From: Granulosicoccus sp964435305
Lineage (GTDB): Bacteria > Pseudomonadota > Gammaproteobacteria > Granulosicoccales > Granulosicoccaceae
Assembly: GCA_964435305.1 (NCBI GenBank)
Contig: CAYSZH010000086.1
Location: forward strand, 1 to 18,237
Direction of reading: 5' to 3'
DNA: 18,237 nucleotides
Shown: piece after piece, positions 7,552-14,531 of the stretch
Layout of the letters: each line of letters opens with the position of its first letter
How positions within the stretch are numbered: position 1 is the first letter of the stretch
Made by a program: the position numbers and the translations under genes
Notes under the pieces: model-generated
Told to the model about the DNA's origin: nothing
What the model saw: only the letters and a program-made list of their open reading frames with translations
The model's database searches: none

Positions 7552-8326
7552 TTATAAATCCCAAACCACGCGAACCCCTTGGTGTGATGTTGTGCTATCG
7601 GGAGAATTCCCGGTCCGAGCCACAATTCGATAACGATAGCAATAGCTTCGATGACACAAAAACGAGCCGCCTTTTAAAAGCTTAAAACCTTGCATGGTTT
7701 TGAGCTTTCGCTGCACCCGCTTTTTTAGTGAACTCACCCGGTAAGAGTCAGCCGTCCATTCCCAAACATTACCCACCATATTATATAGCCCATACCCGTT
7801 CGGCGAAAATGACTTTGCAGGTGCCGTACGTGCCCAACCATCCGCAACAGTGTTATGCGATGGAAAATCACCTTGCCAAATATTGCATGGAAGCACGGAG
7901 TGATCATCCGGCTCTTCATCACCCCAGGGAAAGCGCACATCTCCAAGCCCACCACGCGCGGCATGCTCCCATTCAGATTCTTGCGGTAAGCGCCCACCTA
8001 CCCAACGTGCAAACGCACTGGCATCATTCCAGGAAACTTGGACAACCGGATGATCAGGCCTCCAGCAATCATCGGCTGAACCAGGGCCATGTATATTTCG
8101 CCAATCAGCCCCGTCAACTCTGCGCCACCACTCTGTTCCAACAACAGCTTGTGTTGGGCGAATAGCGTCAGGTATATTGGTATAAAATACAAAAGACCAG
8201 CCAAAGCAATTGGTTTGGTCTTTGATCTTTGATCTTCAACGTACTGTTGTCAGCCGCAGAATCACCGCTTCGCACAGGTGTGCAACAAGACCGTCTCACT
8301 GGCAGTTTTCCGGGCGAATCCTTCAT
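7552..8326 (-). pseudogene. Formylglycine-generating enzyme gene with internal deletion and frameshift
   Basis: The C-terminal 227 codons (from 8235) are an unmistakable FGE/sulfatase-modifying-factor domain: FGWSFVF, AVVGTEWWRRVDGADW, HPVVQVSWNDASAFARWVGGRLP, ESEWEHAARGG, GNVWEWTADSY and GGSFLCHRSYCYRYR. The last carries both catalytic cysteines in the CHxSYC context, so this is a true FGE rather than a distant relative. FGE oxidises a sulfatase cysteine to formylglycine. A separate frame from the ATG at 8326 reads RRSCCTPVRSGDSAAD, the kind of N terminus such proteins have. The two frames meet at 8214-8234, and the intervening IPGG-MGS to VTNxxFxxF segment, some 60-70 residues in relatives, is absent. 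The main frame has a TGA at 8236-8238. Probably inactive; assembly error is the alternative. Confidence 0.75.
8214..8234. repeat. Three heptanucleotide repeats at the FGE lesion
   Basis: TTTGGTC is followed by two exact TTTGATC copies on the plus strand. They coincide with the point where the two FGE frames meet. Slippage or recombination between such repeats is a simple explanation for the lost segment. Confidence 0.55.
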
Positions 8327-8340
8327 ACTAAATGTCTTGA

Positions 8341-8361
8341 TAGCGTGAAATCGACACGCTA
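8341..8361. promoter_or_regulatory. 7-bp inverted repeat just upstream of the broken FGE gene
   Basis: TAGCGTG (8341-8347) and CACGCTA (8355-8361) are perfect arms around AAATCGA. The element lies 15 bases before the ATG at 8326 on the minus strand, where it could be an operator or a leader hairpin. It has no following T-run in either direction, so a terminator is unlikely. Confidence 0.35.
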
Positions 8362-8545
8362 GTTTAATCCATATTCAATCACAATCAGCCATCTCTAACG
8401 ACACGGTGTACTTCTGCGATAAAGATCGATAAATCCGTGTTTTATAGGGCCAGCTTATACCGCTAAAGCGTTCGGCATCAAGGGTATGCGAACCAGATAT
8501 TTACAGCTATCATAGTTACTACATCACAATCGAATACACCTTAAC

Positions 8546-8971
8546 GTGCAAGAGTTACTCGAACTACAAACCGGACAAGTTGCTTTTCTGAGCGGATTGC
8601 TTGCTGGTTTTTCGCTAACCGTAGCAGCTAATATACTGCAGGTAGACTCCACCAGCGTTATCCGTAAAATCTGCCTGGTACTATTGCTGATGGCCACTCT
8701 TCTATTTCTTATCGCGCTTTATGTTGATGTCCGGCTCACCATTGAATTGGCATCCGTGACAGAAATGTCTCCAACAGCGGCCGAAATTCTTCAGAGAACA
8801 CGCATTATAGGCACCACCAGTGCAACCATGGCTCTAATCGTGTTTGTTATAGCAATCGGCTTACTTGGCTGGCTTGGCGGCTCAATTGCCGGTATCGTCA
8901 GTACATTTCTGGCTGGCGCGACATTGCTTGTGCTTGCCTATGTCTGGAAAATGGTATTGCTGTTAGCTTAG
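8546..8971 (+). CDS. Small four-helix membrane protein of unknown function
   Basis: The 141-residue product is almost entirely hydrophobic, with likely membrane helices at about 12-32, 40-62, 90-110 and 115-140. A short polar loop (63-89, TIELASVTEMSPTAAEILQRTR) joins the two hairpins. The first helix reads AFLSGLLAGFSLTVAA, rich in small residues that favour tight packing. I do not recognise the family. The start is a GTG at 8546 with no evident ribosome site and no in-frame ATG nearby, so the start is uncertain. It stands alone, divergent from the FGE remnant and 88 bases before the glutathione transferase. Confidence 0.65.
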   Translation: MQELLELQTGQVAFLSGLLAGFSLTVAANILQVDSTSVIRKICLVLLLMATLLFLIALYVDVRLTIELASVTEMSPTAAEILQRTRIIGTTSATMALIVFVIAIGLLGWLGGSIAGIVSTFLAGATLLVLAYVWKMVLLLA

Positions 8972-9024
8972 GCCACAAACTGAATATGCCTATTAGATGT
9001 AAAGCCAGTGCGAACACATTTTTG

Positions 9025-9030
9025 TATACT
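9025..9030 (+). promoter_or_regulatory. Possible -10 element for the glutathione transferase gene
   Basis: TATACT matches five of six bases of the sigma-70 -10 consensus and lies 29 bases before the ATG at 9060. No good -35 sits at the right distance, so the call is weak. Confidence 0.25.
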
Positions 9031-9059
9031 TAACTGCACCCAATTAGAAATCGCCTGCT

Positions 9060-9674
9060 ATGAAGCTAGTACACGCACAAGCATCCCCGTTCGTCAGAAA
9101 AGTTATGGTCTTGCTCGAAGAGGCGGGTCATAGCGAATCGATAGAACTTATTGATGGTATGGGCTCACCGGTGAGCCCCAATGAACAGGCACTGGCCGCT
9201 CACCCATTAGGCAAAATACCCTGCCTTATTCTTGATGATAGTACGTCTTTGTACGACAGCCGTGTGATCACTCGCTATCTGGACGATAAATTTAAGTTAT
9301 CCCTTTATCCAAGTGGGGACGCTGCATGGCCAGTACTGACCCTGGAAGCTCATGCCGATGCCATACTCGACGCTGCTGTGCTGTGCGTTTACGAAGTGCG
9401 TTGCAGAGAAGAAGCCATCCATAGCACCGATTGGCTTGATGCTCAGCGCGGCAAAATAAAACGTGCACTGGATGCAATTGAACAACAATGGATGCCGTTA
9501 CTGCAACAAGAGCCGACCATCGCTCATATCGCTGTCGCCTGCGCCCTTGGTTATTTAGATTTCCGCGCAGAAATGGGTGGTTTTGACAACTGGAGAACGG
9601 ACCGCCCTAAACTTAGCGAATGGGGTGAGGCATTTTCTGCACGTCCGTCAATGAAAGCGACCGCACCAGCTTGA
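9060..9674 (+). CDS. Glutathione S-transferase, YibF-like
   Basis: The 204-residue protein has the full two-domain GST plan. The thioredoxin-like half shows ASPFVRKVMVLLEE (8-21) with S9 in the catalytic position, HPLGKIPCL (48-56) with the cis-proline P54, and YDSRVITRYLD (65-75) with the glutathione-binding D66-S67. The helical half contains EAHADAILDAAVLCVYEVRCREE and IAHIAVACALGYLDFR, which resemble E. coli YibF more than beta or theta GSTs. It is probably a cytoplasmic conjugation or reductive enzyme; substrate unknown. The gene carries two perfect 18-bp palindromes, one inside codons 35-40 and one over its stop codon. Confidence 0.88.
   Translation: MKLVHAQASPFVRKVMVLLEEAGHSESIELIDGMGSPVSPNEQALAAHPLGKIPCLILDDSTSLYDSRVITRYLDDKFKLSLYPSGDAAWPVLTLEAHADAILDAAVLCVYEVRCREEAIHSTDWLDAQRGKIKRALDAIEQQWMPLLQQEPTIAHIAVACALGYLDFRAEMGGFDNWRTDRPKLSEWGEAFSARPSMKATAPA
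9161..9178. repeat. Perfect 18-bp palindrome inside the GST gene
   Basis: GGGCTCACCGGTGAGCCC equals its own reverse complement and encodes part of MGSPVSP (residues 34-40). It is GC-rich and would form a strong hairpin in RNA or a cruciform in DNA, or serve as a dimer binding site. Confidence 0.5.
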
Positions 9675-9686
9675 ATTAATTCAAGC
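9669..9686 (+). terminator. 18-bp palindrome spanning the GST stop codon; hairpin, terminator-like
   Basis: GCTTGAATTAATTCAAGC is a perfect palindrome that includes the TGA stop (9672-9674). As RNA it gives a 7-bp stem with a UUAA loop. It lacks a proper U-run afterwards (GUAUUGAAUUU follows), so intrinsic termination would be weak; a transcript-end stabilising hairpin or a protein site is equally possible. Confidence 0.35.
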
Positions 9687-9900
9687 GTATTGAATTTGTG
9701 TGCTTTCTATCTAAACCTACTCAACACTAATGTCGTTTCTACAGATATAGAAACCGCTTTAAATCAGTCTATCGCTTAACTTTTCTATTGAGCCTGACGC
9801 AAAACAACGTCTATACTGTTATCAACGAAAAGATAAGCCCGCCAATTTCTCGCCTCTAAGCAATTGGCGTGGCTCGGCCGAAACTTCTGCTGAAACTGAT

Positions 9901-11439
9901 ATGCCCGATAGCGATATAGAATTGGCAAAAGCCGCCCTCCGGGTACTACCAGAAAATGAACCTTCTGAATTTGAACGCTGGTATCAAAGCCCCAATTCGA
10001 ACAATTCACCGACAGCTTCGCCCAATGCTACATCTGATTGCATTGTTGTTAATTACAATTTAAATCTTGCTAATCCGCTGGATTTACCACCGTCTCTAAT
10101 ACAGTTTGAGCAGACCATACATAGGTATCTGCGAAACACCTCGTTCTCTGACCCCTGGGGTATGCTCAATGATGAAATTGTGCTGCTAAAGCTCAGCGAC
10201 CAACCTAATAGCCGAGCAGGCAGGCTTCTGTTATTCAAGATTACGTTTGTATCTGCGTTGTTCAAACGACTTTTTCCCGGCGAACAAATTTCGCCTGGGG
10301 AACAGATGACGGTGCTACAAACACTATCGGGTTTGACATTAAGAGAGGCCGCCAAACTCGATGGGGTGAACTATGAAACCAAACGAACACAACTCAAAGC
10401 TGTTTTCCAAAAAACACAGATAAAAAGACAACAGACACTGTCAAGCTTCTTGATCGCGCATCTAACTCTTGAAGTGGTGGCAAGCCATTCACGGCAACCT
10501 ACAGGCAAAGAGACAGACGAGCAATTTTTTAATTATGTGGACAATTTCATGGGGGCCTATGTAAGAGCAAGTGTGATTCAAGAGAGCCCGGATAAGCGCT
10601 ATCGGATAATTGAAATTGGCGATGCTACTGGGGTCCCGGTTGTTTGCATTCATCACCTAGGTATTCTCAATTTCTCTGTTGATGACATTAACCATATTCG
10701 TGCGCAAGGCGTACGTCTCATTTGCCCACTACGACAGGGTGCTATTGGCCCGTTGGATGAAAAAATATCAGCAGAACAGCACATAGAACATGCAATTGAA
10801 GGCATTGATCTTGCCGTGTCGCTAGTGCCCAAAGATCACGTCCAGATTGTGACTGTACTGAGTGGATGTTACTACGCCTTGCATTACATAAATCGATACC
10901 CATCCAAAATCAGCAATTTAACAATGATAAGTGCAGCTTATAAGCCGTCGCACTCGAACCGATCCTTAACTGGATTTAAACGTAATCTACATAGCTTAGC
11001 CATGCGCAATCCAAAGATGTTCGCAGCCGCTGTTTCTTTTCTTGTGAGTCAAGTTGAGAATCCGGAAAAATTGCGCAAGGTATGGAAAGAGTCATTGAAC
11101 GGTTCTGAATCTGACTTTGCACAAGTCGATGCCGTGTTTGAAGACGAGCAACAGCTGGCTAGCATGCAACACCGACTAAAGCACTCCGCCGTATCGATCA
11201 TTCGCGATTTACAAATTCAGGCAAAAGCCGACTGGACGTTAATAGAATCAGCACCAAAATCCTTACCAGTTCATTTTATACATGGCGACTGTGACACTGT
11301 AATCCCCATTAAAAACGTGCAGGAGTTTGTCGATCAACGCCACAACACTTTTTTACACGAGATAGAAGGTGCAGGAAACTGGGCGTTTGGTGACTACACC
11401 AACAAGGTATATAAAATCATTCATGATCTGGCTGTTTAG
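9901..11439 (+). CDS. LuxR-type HTH protein fused to a degenerate alpha/beta-hydrolase
   Basis: The 512-residue protein has three parts. Residues 1-125 form an unrecognised N-terminal domain, perhaps a divergent PAS-like sensor. Residues 130-182 are a LuxR/GerE-type helix-turn-helix (SPGEQMTVLQTLSGLTLREAA, then GVNYETKRTQLKAVFQKT). Residues 232-512 form an alpha/beta-hydrolase fold (VVCIHHLG, GCYYALHYINRYPSKISNLTMIS, VHFIHGDCDTVIP). At the nucleophile elbow the usual G-x-S-x-G reads T318-V-L320-S-G322, so leucine stands where serine should be. The acid D465 is kept, but the GAGH histidine is N493. This suggests a sensor rather than an enzyme. It shares its architecture with 16067-17794. The ATG lacks a clear ribosome site; the frame is open back to a TAA at 9760 but offers no standard upstream start. 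Confidence 0.8.
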   Translation: MPDSDIELAKAALRVLPENEPSEFERWYQSPNSNNSPTASPNATSDCIVVNYNLNLANPLDLPPSLIQFEQTIHRYLRNTSFSDPWGMLNDEIVLLKLSDQPNSRAGRLLLFKITFVSALFKRLFPGEQISPGEQMTVLQTLSGLTLREAAKLDGVNYETKRTQLKAVFQKTQIKRQQTLSSFLIAHLTLEVVASHSRQPTGKETDEQFFNYVDNFMGAYVRASVIQESPDKRYRIIEIGDATGVPVVCIHHLGILNFSVDDINHIRAQGVRLICPLRQGAIGPLDEKISAEQHIEHAIEGIDLAVSLVPKDHVQIVTVLSGCYYALHYINRYPSKISNLTMISAAYKPSHSNRSLTGFKRNLHSLAMRNPKMFAAAVSFLVSQVENPEKLRKVWKESLNGSESDFAQVDAVFEDEQQLASMQHRLKHSAVSIIRDLQIQAKADWTLIESAPKSLPVHFIHGDCDTVIPIKNVQEFVDQRHNTFLHEIEGAGNWAFGDYTNKVYKIIHDLAV

Positions 11440-11686
11440 CGGAACATTTAAGTCGCTTGCTTCTCTTGAACTATGCGAGGCTCCAGCAGGGGCTATTGAT
11501 CGCCCTATTGAACCATTGCTTGAGAACACACAAGCCTCTACGGTTGGATTAAGTTTCGCCACTCGCCAAAAGAGGAGCTGGTCAACATTTTATACGATGG
11601 ATCATACGTCGTCGTAAACGATTACAGAGAATAGCAGAGTCAATATTTCGCACAGCTTCTAGAGCGCCTTCAACTCACTGCCTGCA

Positions 11687-12151
11687 CTATGCCAAGGGCT
11701 TGCTGTAACGCAACAATTCACCATCAAACCCTTGCCTTTCGTACAGCGCTCTGGCTCGAGTATTATTGGAAAACACATGCAAACTCATCCACTTGGCACC
11801 TTTGTTTTTACACAGCACCTCAGTCTCCTCCATCAATGCCGTTGCAATGCCCTGGCCTTCAGCTGATTGACACAAGACCAATACTTCAAGGTGTGCACTG
11901 GGCTCACCGCTGAGTAGCTCTTTTCGAAAAGACACGATGGCACACCCGACAATTTTTGTATACACCTTGGCAACCAGTACTTCAATATCAGGCCGCTCGC
12001 CAGCTACCCAGGCACGAAACATATCAGCATCGCCCTGCCATAGATCCTCTGGCCGACGCTGAGTGGGTACGTCAAAATCGGCAAGCCTGGGGAGTAGTTT
12101 CAGAATAGCGTTTGAGTCGCCTGCATCGGCCGAGACTATTGTATGGTTCAT
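11687..12151 (-). CDS. GNAT-family N-acetyltransferase
   Basis: The 154-residue protein is a single GNAT domain. The core strand and acetyl-CoA pyrophosphate loop read HLEVLVLCQSAEGQGIATALMEETE (87-111), followed by WMSLHVFSNNTRARALYERQGF (121-142), the usual late motif where N130 and Y137 line the cofactor site. It transfers an acetyl group from acetyl-CoA to an amine; the acceptor is unknown. It is the only minus-strand gene in the right-hand block and is divergent from the gluconolactonase gene at 12244. No further domain or signal peptide is seen. Confidence 0.88.
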   Translation of the reverse strand: MNHTIVSADAGDSNAILKLLPRLADFDVPTQRRPEDLWQGDADMFRAWVAGERPDIEVLVAKVYTKIVGCAIVSFRKELLSGEPSAHLEVLVLCQSAEGQGIATALMEETEVLCKNKGAKWMSLHVFSNNTRARALYERQGFDGELLRYSKPLA

Positions 12152-12243
12152 ATTTTCAGTTCGTCAATCCGGTAAAGGTTCTATTAATAGCTTGTGAGAT
12201 ACTGCTTATCGCAGAGTAGCCTAACATTCATGGAGACCTTAGT

Positions 12244-13212
12244 ATGTCGAGCATAGAATCAGAACAGCGTGCCTGGCAGCCAACAACACGTTACCCTGAT
12301 CCAGCCGTGATTTCACTGGACCCAATCTTCGATAACTACAAACTGCCTTTAGCTGGCATTGAGCGACTGGCTACCGGCTGTCGATGGAATGAAGGGCCAG
12401 TGTGGTTCGGGGATGCGCGCTGTTTTTTATGGAGCGATATTCCCAATAATCGAATTATGCGCTGGGACGAAAACACCGAACAAGTGTCCGTTTATCGTGA
12501 ACCATCCAATTTTGCCAACGGGCATACTCGCGATCGCGCAGGTCGGCTGATTAGTTGCGAACATGGTGGCAGACGAATCACAAGAACCGAATACGACGGT
12601 ACACTCACCGTACTAATGGACCGCTATGACGGCAAACCGCTTTCATCACCAAACGATGTCATCGTAAAATCTGACGGTTCCATCTGGTTCACTGATCCCC
12701 CCTTTGGCATCATGGGTAATTACGAGGGCCACCGTGCGACACCCGAGCTTGGCCAGAACGTCTACCGTCTGGACCCTGAAAACGGTCAAGCAAGCATTAT
12801 TGCCGACGACATTCTTGGGCCCAACGGGCTTGCGTTTTCACCAGATGAGCAAAAGCTCTACATAGTAGAATCTCGAGGCGTCCCTAATCGTAAAATTCTC
12901 GAATACGATATTAAGAGTGATGGCAAGTCAATCTCGAATAAGCGCATTTTGATTGACGCAGATAGTGGCACACCTGACGGATTCAGAGTAGATGTAGAGG
13001 GCAATCTATGGTGCGGCTGGGGTATGGGTTCAGATGACCTGGATGGTGTTATGGTTTTTGCACCCGATGGAAAACCGATCGGGCGCATCGCGTTACCAGA
13101 ACGCTGTGCCAATTTGTGTTTTGGTGGCCGCGCCAATAGTCGACTCTTTATGGCCGCTAGCCAATCCATATACGCACTGTATGTGAATGTTGCTGGAGTG
13201 AAAGGCGGCTAA
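12244..13212 (+). CDS. SMP-30/gluconolactonase family protein
   Basis: The 322-residue six-bladed propeller has the family metal site: E50 (WNEGPVW), N194 (GPNGL) and D245 (TPDGF), with N137 (SPNDV) lining the substrate pocket. These match the positions of E18, N154, D204 and N103 in human SMP-30. Members hydrolyse sugar lactones such as glucono- or xylonolactone with a divalent metal. There is no signal peptide, so it is probably cytoplasmic. GGAG at 12232-12235, eight bases before the ATG, supports the start. No sugar dehydrogenase is adjacent, although the GMC gene upstream could in principle make a lactone elsewhere in the same metabolism. Confidence 0.9.
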   Translation: MSSIESEQRAWQPTTRYPDPAVISLDPIFDNYKLPLAGIERLATGCRWNEGPVWFGDARCFLWSDIPNNRIMRWDENTEQVSVYREPSNFANGHTRDRAGRLISCEHGGRRITRTEYDGTLTVLMDRYDGKPLSSPNDVIVKSDGSIWFTDPPFGIMGNYEGHRATPELGQNVYRLDPENGQASIIADDILGPNGLAFSPDEQKLYIVESRGVPNRKILEYDIKSDGKSISNKRILIDADSGTPDGFRVDVEGNLWCGWGMGSDDLDGVMVFAPDGKPIGRIALPERCANLCFGGRANSRLFMAASQSIYALYVNVAGVKGG

Positions 13213-13287
13213 TCGATACACCCCGGATAATCCACAATCACAACAGAAACCTGTAATCTACTCGCTCCTTTTAACCTTTTTAGTAAA

Positions 13288-14331
13288 ATGAGCGAAACGA
13301 GTCAACAGCCAGTTAATACCCTTTACATAGAGGTTAGCGGTGCAGGATTGCCAGAGGTGGATGGCTTGTATATCCCCTCAACAGAACCACCCACTGAATC
13401 AGAATCCGGCACCTTATCCAGCCTTGGATACTGGAATGGCCGAATGGCCTGGGATCGCGCCGATGGGAAATCCGCGCGAAGTCCCGCTATTTCTTACTCC
13501 AACAGTTACCGCTCCTGGCGAATTTGCCGTCTCGATGGGCATCTGGCCTACGACAATACCTGCGATGACGAGCTACCACCTATTAGCGAAAATTGGCATG
13601 TGTATAAAAAAGGGGTCGCACCCGCCCCGAAAGTCACCTTGCATTATGTAGACCCACGCCAACCCTGCCCCAAGCCCAATGTTGTCTTCGTCATTGGAGG
13701 CCCCGGAAGTGGAAAAGGCACCATGTGTGAGGTCGCTGAAATTCAGCTCGGTTGGGTTCATCTTTCAGCGGGTGATCTGTTGCGAGCCGAGCTTGCGTCC
13801 GGCAGCGCTACTGCCGAGAGTATCGATAAGATCATTAAGGCCGGCGAACTCGTACCAAACGACATTATCGTAACGCTAATAAAAGATGCGATGGAAAACA
13901 TCACCAGAACCACTGGAAAGAATAATTTTCTACTAGATGGCTTTCCTCGATCTCTCAATAACCTTGAAGGCTGGAACGACGTCTTTGCCGATTCGTTACC
14001 ATTGCCCACCATGTTGTACTTCGAATGCCCCTACGATGTGTTGGAGCAACGCATATTGGGCCGCGCAAAATACTCAGGCCGCAGCGATGATAACGTTGAG
14101 AGCATGAAGCTCCGATTCGATACCTACAAGGCCGAAACTCTACCCACAGTGACGTTTTTTAAAGGCGAAAACAAATGCATCGAAATTGATACCAGCCAAG
14201 AGCGCCCTGCCGTGTATCAGAATGTGCTCAAGGTTTTGTCTGAGTTCACAGATGATCAATACATTGCACAGCCGCTTACGGAACGAGCTGAAATGCTGCT
14301 AGGACTAAAGCCGTATCCAAAGAAATCTTAA
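13288..14331 (+). CDS. UMP/CMP-kinase-like nucleoside monophosphate kinase with extra N-terminal domain
   Basis: Residues 130-320 form a complete NMP kinase: P-loop GGPGSGKGT (137-145), HLSAGDLLRAELASGS (158-173), LLDGFPRSLNNLEGW (215-229) and a short LID, GRAKYSGRSDDN (258-269), as in eukaryotic UMP/CMP kinases and short adenylate kinases. Residues 10-120 are a separate tryptophan- and tyrosine-rich domain: EVSGAGLPEVDGLYIPS, GYWNGRMAWDRADGK and SYRSWRICRLDGHLAYDN, closing with NWHVYKKG and PAPKV. I recall similar 'VxGAGxPEVNGxY...W.I' domains mainly from protists, but cannot confirm this. About 27 residues follow the kinase. A standard bacterial cytidylate or adenylate kinase has no such domain. 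Cytoplasmic; phosphorylates a nucleoside monophosphate with ATP. Confidence 0.85.
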   Translation: MSETSQQPVNTLYIEVSGAGLPEVDGLYIPSTEPPTESESGTLSSLGYWNGRMAWDRADGKSARSPAISYSNSYRSWRICRLDGHLAYDNTCDDELPPISENWHVYKKGVAPAPKVTLHYVDPRQPCPKPNVVFVIGGPGSGKGTMCEVAEIQLGWVHLSAGDLLRAELASGSATAESIDKIIKAGELVPNDIIVTLIKDAMENITRTTGKNNFLLDGFPRSLNNLEGWNDVFADSLPLPTMLYFECPYDVLEQRILGRAKYSGRSDDNVESMKLRFDTYKAETLPTVTFFKGENKCIEIDTSQERPAVYQNVLKVLSEFTDDQYIAQPLTERAEMLLGLKPYPKKS

Positions 14332-14504
14332 CGAAATTAACGCCCTGGCCCTGGCAACCGACCGGCAAAGCCTGAACTTACAGCCACTGGTTGTGAAAAA
14401 ATACGCAAGCACAGCGAATACATTGGCGAGCATCGTCGTAACATGGTTCGCGAGCCTGTACACTACCCTCTCATAAGAATAATTACGCCTTTATCGCCCA
14501 CCAA

Positions 14505-14523
14505 CGACGCCCTGGCGTCGGAG
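14505..14523 (+). promoter_or_regulatory. Leader hairpin abutting the ribosome site of the helicase gene
   Basis: CGACGCC (14505-14511) and GGCGTCG (14514-14520) are perfect arms; in RNA they give a 6-bp GC-rich stem with a CCUG tetraloop. The last base is also the first G of the GGAG ribosome site (14520-14523), which lies eight bases before the TTG start. The hairpin could modulate ribosome access. Confidence 0.45.
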
Positions 14524-14531
14524 CAACCCTC

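Noticed and set aside
7728..8165. 145-codon plus-strand frame opposite the FGE remnant
   Set aside because: Translation is rich in H, P and Q with no motif, while the opposite strand has a textbook FGE domain.
11369..11617. 82-codon plus-strand frame after the first LuxR-hydrolase gene
   Set aside because: It begins inside the hydrolase gene in another frame, and its novel part has no motif or ribosome site; no credible gene in 11440-11686.
12529..12538. CGCGATCGCG palindrome inside the gluconolactonase gene, considered as a repeated genomic motif
   Set aside because: Only 10 bp and a single copy noticed; expected by chance in coding DNA.
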